Source: Candidatus Binatia bacterium
GTDB taxonomy: Bacteria; Desulfobacterota_B; Binatia; UBA9968
NCBI GenBank assembly: GCA_025922795.1
Contig: JAICHC010000135.1
Location: 1-7,164, forward strand
Direction of reading: 5' to 3'
Length of the DNA stretch: 7,164 nucleotides
The notes beneath the pieces were generated by a model. That model had not been told where the DNA came from, searched no databases, and worked only from the letters and a program-made list of their open reading frames with translations. This document shows positions 1 through 5,227 of the stretch, in pieces (the stretch's first letter is position 1; every line of letters begins with the position of its first letter). The position numbers were made by a program, and so were the translations under genes.

Positions 1-852
1 GATCCAAGTGGCAACCCCGCTGACGATCTTGGGATCCGTGGAGCCGAAGGCCCAGTCTAAGTCCTCCCGCCGATAATCGCCGAAGACGCGAATCGTCTTC
101 AAAGCGATTATCCATCCGGCGTGCAAGCCGATCGAAAGATATAAGTTTCCCGTCCGCACCAACGCGAAGCTAAGCACGACGCCGACCAAAAAAAGGCCGA
201 TCAGTCCGGGTAAGAACGTCGCCGGCTCGAAAAACGGTTGGAAGGTCGTAAGCAAGTGGCGGAAACCGGCCAGGAGATCCAGCCGATCGAGAAAATAATC
301 CTCGCCCGGTTTCACGAAGTGGAGCGCCGAGTAAAAAAGATTGGCGAGTCCGTAGGCGCGCAGTGGGTGGCTGCGCTCGAGCAAGCCAAGGAACAGCACG
401 CCTCGGAAGAAAACTTCTTCCATAGAGCCGACGAACACGCCGGTGGCGAGCGCGCTCGCGATGCGCGAGAGCGACTGCGTTAATGAGAGGCGAAAGAACG
501 GCGTGTACACGTCGGCGGCCGCCATCAGTGCGAGCAACAATGCCATTGACCCGAGCGCCAGGACGCAGCCCGTCAGAAAACTTCGCCACGCTGTAGAGGC
601 TTTGACCGCGAGCAGCGACTTGACATCAGTCGGCACTAAATGACGGCGCGCGACGATAAAGAGCGTAATCCCAGCGACCATGAAGCCGCGGTTGAATACC
701 CGCGAGAAGGGAACGCGCTCGTCCAACAAGTCCGGCCAGCGCGTAGCGACCCAATCGGCACCGACCGCCATCAAGGGACTGATGACGCAGGTCAGTGCCA
801 GCGCAAGCAGGAGAAAAATCAACAGGCGATGATGAATTTTTAACGATTTCAT
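1..852 (-). CDS. CPBP (CAAX-type) intramembrane protease, C-terminus cut by window edge
   Basis: Reading the minus strand from the ATG at 852 gives 284 uninterrupted codons running off the left edge, so the C-terminus is missing. The protein is hydrophobic, with membrane segments near residues 8-30, 52-72, 93-115, 130-150, 212-234 and 238-256. It carries the three signature motifs of the CPBP (CAAX protease/Abi) family: EExxxR as MEEVFFRG (E145, E146, R150), the FxxxH-type histidine in YSALHF (H178), and HxxW in LHAGW (H244, W247). In this family these residues form the active site in the inner membrane, giving glutamate-type intramembrane proteolysis; members process prenylated or otherwise membrane-embedded substrates, and many bacterial ones have unknown targets. 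The substrate cannot be told here. There is no clear Shine-Dalgarno sequence before the ATG. The gene is divergent from the SDR at 886, with only 33 bp between the starts. Family assignment is firm; the start is less so. Confidence 0.9.
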   Translation of the reverse strand, partial: MKSLKIHHRLLIFLLLALALTCVISPLMAVGADWVATRWPDLLDERVPFSRVFNRGFMVAGITLFIVARRHLVPTDVKSLLAVKASTAWRSFLTGCVLALGSMALLLALMAAADVYTPFFRLSLTQSLSRIASALATGVFVGSMEEVFFRGVLFLGLLERSHPLRAYGLANLFYSALHFVKPGEDYFLDRLDLLAGFRHLLTTFQPFFEPATFLPGLIGLFLVGVVLSFALVRTGNLYLSIGLHAGWIIALKTIRVFGDYRREDLDWAFGSTDPKIVSGVATWI

Positions 853-863
853 GAGTAAACTTG

Positions 864-892
864 AATATGGAGTAGGCTTCGGACGATGGCAA
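864..892 (-). promoter_or_regulatory. candidate promoter for the CPBP protease gene
   Basis: On the minus strand TTGCCA (892-887) is followed after 17 bp by CATATT (869-864), a 5/6 and a 4/6 match to sigma-70 hexamers. Transcription would begin near 857, leaving about 5 nt before the ATG at 852. This agrees with the lack of a Shine-Dalgarno sequence there. The match is by eye only and it overlaps the first codons of the divergent SDR gene, so it may be chance. Confidence 0.3.
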
Positions 893-1629
893 GCAGCGGC
901 GAGAAAAAACTGTCGGGGAAAGTTGCGCTGATCACCGGTGGCAGCCGCGGCATCGGTAGAGCGGTCGCGGCGGCGTACGCGCGCGAGAGCGCGGCGGTTT
1001 TCATCTGTGGGCGGAATCAAGCAGCCGTTACCGCGGCGGTGCATGAGCTTCGCCAAGCCGGCGGAGAAGCCGACGGTGCTGCCGGTGACGTCGGTTTGCC
1101 GAGCCACGCGCAACGGCTCGTCGATGCGGCGATGGCCCGTTTCGGCAAAGTTGATGTGCTGGTGAATAACGCAAGCGTTCTCGGCCCGCGCGAATCGATC
1201 GCGGATTATCCAATCGTCGCATGGGGGGAAGTCTTGCGTATCAACCTGACGGGCATTTTCCTGCTGACTCGGATCGTCTTGCCCATCATGGCTGCGCGTC
1301 GAGCCGGCTCGATCATCAATGTGACTTCGGGAGTCGGCCGCCGGGGCAAAGCGCTATGGGGTGCCTACGCGGTGTCGAAGGCGGGTGTCGAAAATTTCAC
1401 TCAGGTGTTGGCCGAAGAAGTACAGGAGCTGCAAATACGAGTCAACGCGGTAAATCCCGCGGCAACCAGAACGACCATGAGGGCCGCGGCGTACCCCGAC
1501 GAAGACCCAATGACCCTGCCAGCGCCGGAAGAGATCGTGCCGGTTTTTCTCTATCTGGCATCGGACGATTCGGCAGCCATCACCGGCCAGTCGTTGGACG
1601 CGCGCGAATGGACCGAACGCAAAGATTGA
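886..1629 (+). CDS. YciK-like short-chain dehydrogenase/reductase
   Basis: A 247-residue classical SDR with a Rossmann fold. The nucleotide-binding glycine motif TGGSRGIG lies at 17-24, NNAS at 94-97, and the catalytic tetrad is N120, S148, Y161 and K165 (YAVSK). R43 follows the second strand, which hints at NADP(H) use; this is an inference. The C-terminal half, with NPAATRTTMRAAAYPDEDP and then a DDS-AITG stretch, resembles the E. coli YciK group rather than FabG, and the usual glycine-rich C-terminal end is replaced by a charged tail (REWTERKD). The substrate cannot be predicted. The ATG at 886 is the first good start in frame. A GGAG at 869-872 is about 13 nt away, so the ribosome site is poor. 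The next gene downstream is 159 bp away, so it may be monocistronic. Confidence 0.9.
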   Translation: MASSGEKKLSGKVALITGGSRGIGRAVAAAYARESAAVFICGRNQAAVTAAVHELRQAGGEADGAAGDVGLPSHAQRLVDAAMARFGKVDVLVNNASVLGPRESIADYPIVAWGEVLRINLTGIFLLTRIVLPIMAARRAGSIINVTSGVGRRGKALWGAYAVSKAGVENFTQVLAEEVQELQIRVNAVNPAATRTTMRAAAYPDEDPMTLPAPEEIVPVFLYLASDDSAAITGQSLDAREWTERKD

Positions 1630-1788
1630 CGGCTAACTGCCATTCGGTTACAAAGGCTGAAATCGTCGCGTGAGTGCGAATCTGTTTTGCAATTAACGGC
1701 GCCCTCACGCAGCATGATTGATGTGCGAATGGTCGTGACAACAGCAAATTAACCGGCAAATCCGAATCCGGATAGTCAGAGGTGCGAG
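1630..1788 (+). other. intergenic region with small repeats, no gene seen
   Basis: No coding sequence is visible. A 7-bp inverted repeat, GCGTGAG (1668-1674) and CTCACGC (1704-1710), has a 29-nt spacer. The 8-mer GTGCGAAT occurs at 1674-1681 and again at 1723-1730. An 8-bp palindrome ATCCGGAT sits at 1766-1773, just ahead of the Shine-Dalgarno sequence of the next gene. I found no convincing sigma-70 promoter, although the selenoprotein gene must presumably be transcribed from here. Any regulatory role for these small repeats is guesswork. Confidence 0.3.
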
Positions 1789-2292
1789 ATGAATCTATCG
1801 ATAGGCGAGCGTTTTCCCGATTTTGAACTGCCCGATCAGGACGGCCAGCCGGCCAAGCTGTCGGAAACGGTCGGAAAGTTTCCGTTCATTCTTTCTTTCT
1901 ACCGTGGCTACTGGTGAGGGAAATGCCAGGTGCAGTTGCGCCATTACGTTGAACTTCAACAAGAACTAGCGATCAATTATTGCAAATTGGCGGTGGTGAG
2001 CGTTGATACTCCGACGGTCAACGACGCCTTCAGGACCGGACTCGGCGCCAATTTTACTTTCCTCAGCGATCACGAACGGAAAGTCGTTAAAATGCTCGAT
2101 ATGACGGAAACCTCGAAAAGCCGGGGAGTCACCGCCATGCCGTACACGTTCTCTCTTTTGCCGGATTTAACGATTCACAATCTTTATTGCGGTTATTGGT
2201 TTCTCGGCCGGCCGACATTGGATGAGCTGAGGATGGACTTACGCGCCATGCTGAAGAAAGTCCGTCCGGATTTCGCCGGCCCGGTCGATTGA
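1789..2292 (+). CDS. peroxiredoxin-like redoxin selenoprotein (in-frame TGA = Sec43)
   Basis: Reading from the ATG at 1789, which has the Shine-Dalgarno sequence GAGGTG at 1779-1784, gives a 167-residue thioredoxin-fold AhpC/TSA-type protein if the TGA at 1915-1917 is read as selenocysteine. The start shows the family's opening (GERFPDFELPDQDG), then FILSFYRGYW directly before the TGA, where relatives have RGxWC with the peroxidatic cysteine. Reading goes on in the same frame with GKCQVQLRHY, giving a UxxC motif (U43, C46). Further family marks are FLSD at 91-94 and the cis-proline region with P118. C65 and C134 are extra cysteines. The likely role is selenol-based peroxide or disulfide reduction in the cytoplasm, with electron donor unknown. 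The gene ends with a real TGA at 2290-2292, so TGA is both sense and stop here. A caller ignoring Sec would start at the GTG at 1930 and lose the active site. A point mutation or sequencing error is the alternative, but TGA falling exactly at the catalytic position argues against it. bolA and a glutaredoxin gene follow. Confidence 0.87.
1922..1945 (+). promoter_or_regulatory. candidate bacterial SECIS stem-loop
   Basis: Just after the in-frame TGA (1915-1917), GGTGC (1929-1933) pairs with GCGCC (1938-1942), with one G-U pair, around a four-base loop AGTT (1934-1937). Below a GCCA bulge (1925-1928), AAT (1922-1924) can pair with ATT (1943-1945). The loop begins 16 nt after the TGA and has G as its second base. 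As I recall, bacterial SECIS models ask for a G in the first two loop bases and about 16-37 nt from UGA, so this fits at the lower limit. Such an element would bind SelB to place Sec-tRNA. It is short, and bacterial SECIS elements vary greatly, so the fold needs comparison with homologues. Confidence 0.6.
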
Positions 2293-2348
2293 AGCCAACG
2301 GTGATACGGCGATGCCCCGTCGACCGCCGCCGACGCGAGTCCACACGC

Positions 2349-2377
2349 TTGCAAGCAACCCAGAGAATCGGTAGTAT
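2349..2377 (+). promoter_or_regulatory. candidate promoter of bolA giving a near-leaderless mRNA
   Basis: TTGCAA (2349-2354) and TAGTAT (2372-2377) are separated by 17 bp; each matches the sigma-70 hexamer at four positions. The -10 element ends 6 nt before the bolA ATG at 2384, so transcription would begin at or next to the start codon. The -35 element lies inside a 10-bp palindrome, GCTTGCAAGC (2347-2356), which might be an operator. The call rests on weak hexamers and on the missing Shine-Dalgarno sequence. Confidence 0.3.
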
Positions 2378-2383
2378 TTTTCA

Positions 2384-2638
2384 ATGATTTCGCCTGAAGA
2401 AATAAAGAAAACTGTGACAAAGGCATTGCCCGTGACGGTGATTGAAACGCAGGATTTGACCGGCGGCGGTGATCACTGGCAGCTCATCATTGTGTCGCCC
2501 GCCTTCGAGGGCAAGGGCTTGATTGAGCAACATCGCATGGTGAACGAGGCGTTGAAGGAACCGATGGGAGATCAGCGCATCCATGCGCTGTCGCTCAAGA
2601 CCTATAGTCCCGCGCAATGGGAAAAACTGGGCTCGTGA
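2384..2638 (+). CDS. bolA: BolA-family protein
   Basis: An 84-residue single-domain BolA protein, the usual size for the small BolA2/IbaG-type group. The core is clear: DHWQLIIVSPAFEGKGLIEQHRMV (residues about 30-53), with the SPAFEGK loop and the QHRMV helix, the helix-turn-helix-like face of the fold, followed by a C-terminal strand (IHALSLKTYSP). H31 in the GDHW segment and H51 are candidates for cluster ligands; in known BolA-Grx pairs a [2Fe-2S] cluster is held by the glutaredoxin cysteine, glutathione and BolA histidine. The CGFS glutaredoxin gene begins 22 bp after the stop, matching the well-known BolA/Grx4 partnership in Fe-S cluster trafficking. The upstream in-frame stop at 2372 makes the ATG at 2384 the first possible ATG. 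No Shine-Dalgarno sequence is visible. Whether it belongs to the BolA or IbaG subgroup cannot be decided here. Confidence 0.93.
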   Translation: MISPEEIKKTVTKALPVTVIETQDLTGGGDHWQLIIVSPAFEGKGLIEQHRMVNEALKEPMGDQRIHALSLKTYSPAQWEKLGS

Positions 2639-2660
2639 AGGTTAGCAGAAGGAGATTGTT

Positions 2661-2984
2661 ATGGCCGAAGATATCAAAGATCGAATCGACGAGAAAGTTA
2701 AGAATAATAAAATCGTGCTTTACATGAAGGGGACGCCGGACTTTCCCCAGTGCGGTTTTTCCGCGCACACCGTGGAAATTCTCAAATCCTACGGTTTCCC
2801 GTTTGCTACCGAGGATGTCCTTGCCGATCCGGCGGTCAGAGACGGGATCAAGCGTTACTCGAACTGGCCGACGATTCCCCAGGTGTACATCGACGGCAAG
2901 TTCGTCGGCGGCTGCGATATCTTGCACGAGCTGCACGAGCGCGGCGAGCTCGAGCCGATGTTAAAATCAGCTTTCGGCAAATAA
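2661..2984 (+). CDS. grxD: monothiol CGFS glutaredoxin (Grx4 family)
   Basis: A 107-residue single-domain glutaredoxin, the standard length for bacterial Grx4. The active site is CGFS at residues 31-34, preceded by the family's KGTP (23-26) and PQ. The glutathione-binding parts WPTIPQVYIDG and FVGGCDI follow. Proteins with CGFS are poor thiol reductases; they bind a glutathione-ligated [2Fe-2S] cluster as dimers or together with BolA, and deliver it to target proteins in the cytoplasm. The direct link with bolA (22-bp gap) supports that role. The start is fixed by a strong Shine-Dalgarno sequence AAGGAG (2649-2654), six bases before the ATG. bolA and this gene are almost certainly cotranscribed. 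No oddities were seen. Confidence 0.96.
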   Translation: MAEDIKDRIDEKVKNNKIVLYMKGTPDFPQCGFSAHTVEILKSYGFPFATEDVLADPAVRDGIKRYSNWPTIPQVYIDGKFVGGCDILHELHERGELEPMLKSAFGK

Positions 2985-2990
2985 GCACAG

Positions 2991-3041
2991 TGCCTCCAGG
3001 CAACATTCGGCGGCGTCGTTCGTCTAAGCGACACTGGAGGC
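2991..3041 (+). promoter_or_regulatory. stem-loop that can hide the ribosome site of the TPR lipoprotein gene
   Basis: GCCTCCAG (2992-2999) is a perfect 8-bp complement of CTGGAGGC (3034-3041), and the right arm contains the Shine-Dalgarno sequence TGGAGG (3035-3040) of the gene starting at 3050. Between the arms a second stem GTCGTT/AGCGAC (3015-3020 with 3027-3032, one G-U pair) can form. The left arm can instead fold alone as TGCC-TCCA-GGCA (2991-3002), leaving the ribosome site free. The two folds exclude each other, so this leader could work as an RNA switch or simply lower translation. The pairing is seen; the regulation is inferred. Confidence 0.4.
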
Positions 3042-3049
3042 CAAGGACC

Positions 3050-3451
3050 ATGAAAAACCGCTGCGCCATTGTCTGCCTAGTCTTTGCGATGATTTTTTCG
3101 AGTTCCTGTACCCTGCTCGGACGATTCGATCCGGCTTACGCCAGCTTTGATCGCGGTTTGGCGCTCTTCAATCAGGGCCATTTTGCCGAATCGGTTCCTT
3201 ACTTCGAGCGCGCGACCCGAGAAAATCCGGAGTTCGGTGAAGCCTATTTTTATCTCGGGCGTGCCTACGTAAGCCAAAGCAAGTGGCGCGCGGCGATTGC
3301 GCCTTTGCGCACCGCTTTCCGGCTTGCGCCGCAAGATGCGCAGCAAGAAATCGTTAATCTGATACTGGACGCCACTTTCGCGGCGGCGCTGAACGACTTG
3401 AACCTAGGCGGAGAACGGCCCCGGCCTGAACCGACCAAAGAGTTTCTTTAA
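3050..3451 (+). CDS. small TPR-repeat lipoprotein
   Basis: A 133-residue protein. It starts with a short basic and hydrophobic signal (MKNRC...VCLVFAMIF) and SSSC, with C20 as the probable lipidated cysteine; the -3 position is S rather than the preferred L, so the lipobox is imperfect. Two tetratricopeptide repeats follow at about 29-62 and 63-96, each with the typical G/A-L-Y/F, A and P spacing (for example YLGRAYVSQ). The C-terminal 35 residues are not repeat-like and end in a proline-rich tail. TPRs bind other proteins, so this is likely a periplasmic or outer-membrane adaptor, but the partner is unknown. TGGAGG at 3035-3040 is 9 nt before the ATG and supports this start. The gene lies 65 bp after the glutaredoxin gene and 97 bp before a secreted DUF4197 gene, with which it may work. 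Confidence 0.82.
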   Translation: MKNRCAIVCLVFAMIFSSSCTLLGRFDPAYASFDRGLALFNQGHFAESVPYFERATRENPEFGEAYFYLGRAYVSQSKWRAAIAPLRTAFRLAPQDAQQEIVNLILDATFAAALNDLNLGGERPRPEPTKEFL

Positions 3452-3467
3452 TTGGGATTTTTCGCGC

Positions 3468-3503
3468 GGCGCAAAACGCGCCAGCGCCAGCAACAAACTG
3501 GCG
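3468..3503 (+). other. two adjacent GC-rich hairpins upstream of the DUF4197 gene
   Basis: GGCGC/GCGCC (3468-3472 with 3478-3482, loop AAAAC) is followed two bases later by CGCCAG/CTGGCG (3485-3490 with 3498-3503, loop CAACAAA). Both are perfect stems. No T-run follows on the plus strand, so they are not a standard intrinsic terminator. They may protect the 3' end of the TPR gene's mRNA or separate its expression from that of the next gene. Confidence 0.4.
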
Positions 3504-3548
3504 TGATCTCCGCCAGCATTTCCGAAGATAACCTTGAGGGGTAACTCG

Positions 3549-4268
3549 ATGCTCAGACTACTGGCGGCTATGACCTTGGTGCTAACGGTCGCTGTGCCCG
3601 CAGGCGCGCAATTCGACGATATCCTCAAAGGGTTGGGAAAAATGTCTGGGGGTGGCGGTCTCAGCGATGCAAAAATCGGCTCGGGACTGCAGGAGGCTTT
3701 GAAAGTCGGCACCGAGAACGCCGTCCTGCAAACCGGTACAACCGACGGCTTCTTGAGGAACCAAGCGATCAAGATCTTGATGCCGCGGCCACTTCAGTCG
3801 ATTGAACAGCCGCTCCGCCTGGTCGGCTACGGCCCGCAAATCGATGAATTCATCGTCAGCATGAATCGCGCGGCCGAAAAGGCTGCTCCCTTCGCCAAGG
3901 AGATTTTTTGGGACGCGATCGGCCAGATGAGTTTTGACGATGCTCGCAAGATTTTAAACGGCAACGATACTGCGGCAACGGATTATTTCAAGGCGAAGAC
4001 TTCCAAAAAGTTGCACAGCGCTTTTCGGCCGCAAGTTGAAACCGTCATGGCCGATGTGGGCGTGACGCGGCAGTACAACGATTTGATCGGTCGCTATAAG
4101 AGCGTGCCCTTCGCGAAAAGTATAGCTTTCGATATCGATCAATATGTGACCGAAAAGACAACGGACGGGATCTTCTATGTGGTTGCACAAGAGGAAAAAA
4201 AGATCCGCACGAATCCCGCTGCCCGCGCAACGGATCTTCTGAAAGAGGTATTCGGTAGCCGCAGATAG
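3549..4268 (+). CDS. secreted DUF4197 domain protein
   Basis: A 239-residue protein. It begins with a Sec signal peptide: hydrophobic residues 4-16, then AGA|Q with likely cleavage after A20. The mature part matches the DUF4197 family: [18 protein letters not shown], then the central, highly typical segments [37 protein letters not shown], and [11 protein letters not shown], followed by GVTRQYN and a C-terminal helical region. The domain has no known biochemical role; it is mostly helical and periplasmic or outer-membrane associated in Gram-negative bacteria. The ATG at 3549 is chosen because GAGGGG (3536-3541) lies seven bases ahead; a TTG at 3534 is in frame but overlaps that site. The nearest relatives commonly carry a signal peptide of this kind. 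The gene is the last of the plus-strand series before a convergent region. Confidence 0.9.
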   Translation: MLRLLAAMTLVLTVAVPAGAQFDDILKGLGKMSGGGGLSDAKIGSGLQEALKVGTENAVLQTGTTDGFLRNQAIKILMPRPLQSIEQPLRLVGYGPQIDEFIVSMNRAAEKAAPFAKEIFWDAIGQMSFDDARKILNGNDTAATDYFKAKTSKKLHSAFRPQVETVMADVGVTRQYNDLIGRYKSVPFAKSIAFDIDQYVTEKTTDGIFYVVAQEEKKIRTNPAARATDLLKEVFGSRR

Positions 4269-4299
4269 CGCCCGCTGCCGATTCGTGAAAGTATTTACC

Positions 4300-4380
4300 T
4301 GCCGATTGCGGCATTTCGGCATAAAACGGCAAAAAGCAGATCGTTCGCTCGCGCGCTCAGCACAGCGCCTCGCCGTTTTT
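4300..4380. terminator. probable two-way terminator between convergent genes
   Basis: The 121-bp gap between the DUF4197 stop (4268) and the racemase stop (4390) is rich in symmetry. AAAACGGC (4323-4330) is the complement of GCCGTTTT (4372-4379), so both strands end the stem in T-runs. Inside it, GCGCT/AGCGC (4353-4357 with 4364-4368, loop CAGCAC) forms a compact hairpin. A smaller stem TGCCG/CGGCA (4300-4304 with 4309-4313) followed by TTT lies nearer to the DUF4197 gene. A bidirectional terminator is expected in a tail-to-tail gap. The 41-nt loop of the main stem makes it less than classical. Confidence 0.5.
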
Positions 4381-4389
4381 CCAGCGGCG

Positions 4390-5115
4390 TCAATTGGCCA
4401 GTGACGCCATCAGCTGACCGAAGCCTTTCACTTCCTGTTTCACTTTAGCCATCTTCAAGGCGTGCCAGATATAGGCTTGGCAACTCGTCACCACGGGCTT
4501 GCCGATTTCCCGCTCCAATAGGTCAACGTCCGTAATCGTCGGCCAGCGCGGACACGGGACGAATACGCCGTCCGCGTCCGGTGCCTGCTCGTAAAGGCGC
4601 TTGGCGATTTTATAAGCCGAATGCACATCCATGTCGGTGAGGTCGGCGTTTTTTCTCACACCATATCCTTGAATTTTCAGCACCTTGAAGTCAGAAGCTT
4701 CGAGAAATGCTTTCATCCGCTCGTTGAGCGTGTCTTCGTGCGGCGTGGCAACCACAAGCTTTTTGAGACCGAGCGAGTTGAGCGCCTCGACTTCACCAGT
4801 GATGCCGGGTGAAACCGGCACGCCAAACCTCGCGGTGAGTTTTTTCCCCATTTCGATGTCGCTGCCATGGCCAAGCTTTGTAAAGAGTGGCGAGCCGCCG
4901 ATAATGATTGAGTCGCACTTATTCTCGACGAGGTCGGCCGCCGCTTCTTCGATGCGCTCTAGTTGCCGTTCGAAGTCGGCGTCGACTAACTGCCGGATCG
5001 TTCCGGTGCTGTTGAGGATCATAAAACCCTCGGGCAGCATCTGATAAAATTCATAAACCAGAGTGTCGCCGCGCGATGGGGCGACGTGACCAATCTTAGC
5101 GCGCCAGCCGTACAT
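4390..5115 (-). CDS. Asp/Glu racemase superfamily enzyme, arylmalonate decarboxylase/maleate isomerase-like
   Basis: A 241-residue protein of the two-domain Asp/Glu racemase fold, close to the length of arylmalonate decarboxylase (AMDase) and maleate cis-trans isomerase. Diagnostic parts are the N-terminal KIGHVAPSRGDTL, the first-half catalytic loop IIIGGSPLF (70-78), PVSPGITGEV, VVATPHEDTLNER (121-133), and the second-half loop FVPCPRW with C188, then GKPVVTSCQAYIWHAL. The first loop has glycine and serine where racemases and maleate isomerases carry a cysteine, and only C188 remains. From memory this is the AMDase layout (Gly74/Cys188). The conserved ATPY tyrosine is replaced by H126. Decarboxylation or isomerisation of a small dicarboxylate is the best guess; the substrate is unknown. 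GGAGG (5127-5123) seven bases ahead of the ATG supports the start. The gene is the last of a minus-strand series, 112 bp after an SDR. Confidence 0.85.
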   Translation of the reverse strand: MYGWRAKIGHVAPSRGDTLVYEFYQMLPEGFMILNSTGTIRQLVDADFERQLERIEEAAADLVENKCDSIIIGGSPLFTKLGHGSDIEMGKKLTARFGVPVSPGITGEVEALNSLGLKKLVVATPHEDTLNERMKAFLEASDFKVLKIQGYGVRKNADLTDMDVHSAYKIAKRLYEQAPDADGVFVPCPRWPTITDVDLLEREIGKPVVTSCQAYIWHALKMAKVKQEVKGFGQLMASLAN

Positions 5116-5158
5116 CTTTTAACCTCCGAGTTTCGCTTCCGTTCAACCGCTTCGCTCT

Positions 5159-5219
5159 GTTCAAAAGTTCAAGGTCAGATCCCAAAGCGTTGAACTTTGG
5201 AACTGTTGAACCTTTGAAC
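5159..5219. repeat. array of four 8-bp repeats within a long inverted repeat
   Basis: On the minus strand four consecutive octamers begin with GTTC: GTTCAAAG (5219-5212), GTTCAACA (5211-5204), GTTCCAAA (5203-5196) and GTTCAACG (5195-5188). The outer part, GTTCAAAAGTTCAA (5159-5172), pairs with TTGAACCTTTGAAC (5206-5219) at 13 of 14 positions, and an inner stem CCAAAG/CTTTGG (5182-5187 with 5195-5200) can form in the loop. It lies between the SDR stop (5228) and the racemase start (5115) in one transcription direction and lacks a T-run. It could be a dispersed intergenic repeat, an mRNA-processing hairpin or a protein-binding array. Confidence 0.7.
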
Positions 5220-5227
5220 GCCTTTTC

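Noticed and set aside
170..589. Open frames on both strands inside 170-843 other than the protease
   Set aside because: They are shadow frames of the CPBP protease, which has all family motifs and continuous coding from 852 to the window edge.
1668..1710. Inverted repeat GCGTGAG/CTCACGC as a terminator of the SDR gene
   Set aside because: A 29-nt loop and no T-run after it; reported only as an intergenic symmetry.
1915..1917. TGA as a sequencing error, nonsense mutation or reassigned codon (Trp or Gly code)
   Set aside because: It falls precisely on the peroxidatic cysteine position and has a SECIS-like hairpin after it. TGA is used as a normal stop by this gene, bolA, the SDR at 886 and the racemase gene, so a general code change is excluded.
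1948..1960. A second stem-loop GTTGA/TCAAC as the SECIS
   Set aside because: The loop ACT is only three bases and has no G in its first two positions; the 1929-1942 hairpin fits better.
1930..2292. A 120-residue gene starting at the GTG at 1930
   Set aside because: It lacks the active site and has no Shine-Dalgarno sequence; the same frame continues upstream through the TGA with typical redoxin sequence to an ATG with a good ribosome site.
2750..3049. Upstream extension of the TPR protein across the glutaredoxin gene
   Set aside because: It would overlap most of grxD out of frame. The ATG at 3050 has a Shine-Dalgarno sequence and a lipoprotein signal.
3534..3548. TTG at 3534 as start of the DUF4197 gene
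   Set aside because: It overlaps the GAGGGG ribosome site that serves the ATG at 3549, and the signal peptide begins normally at 3549.
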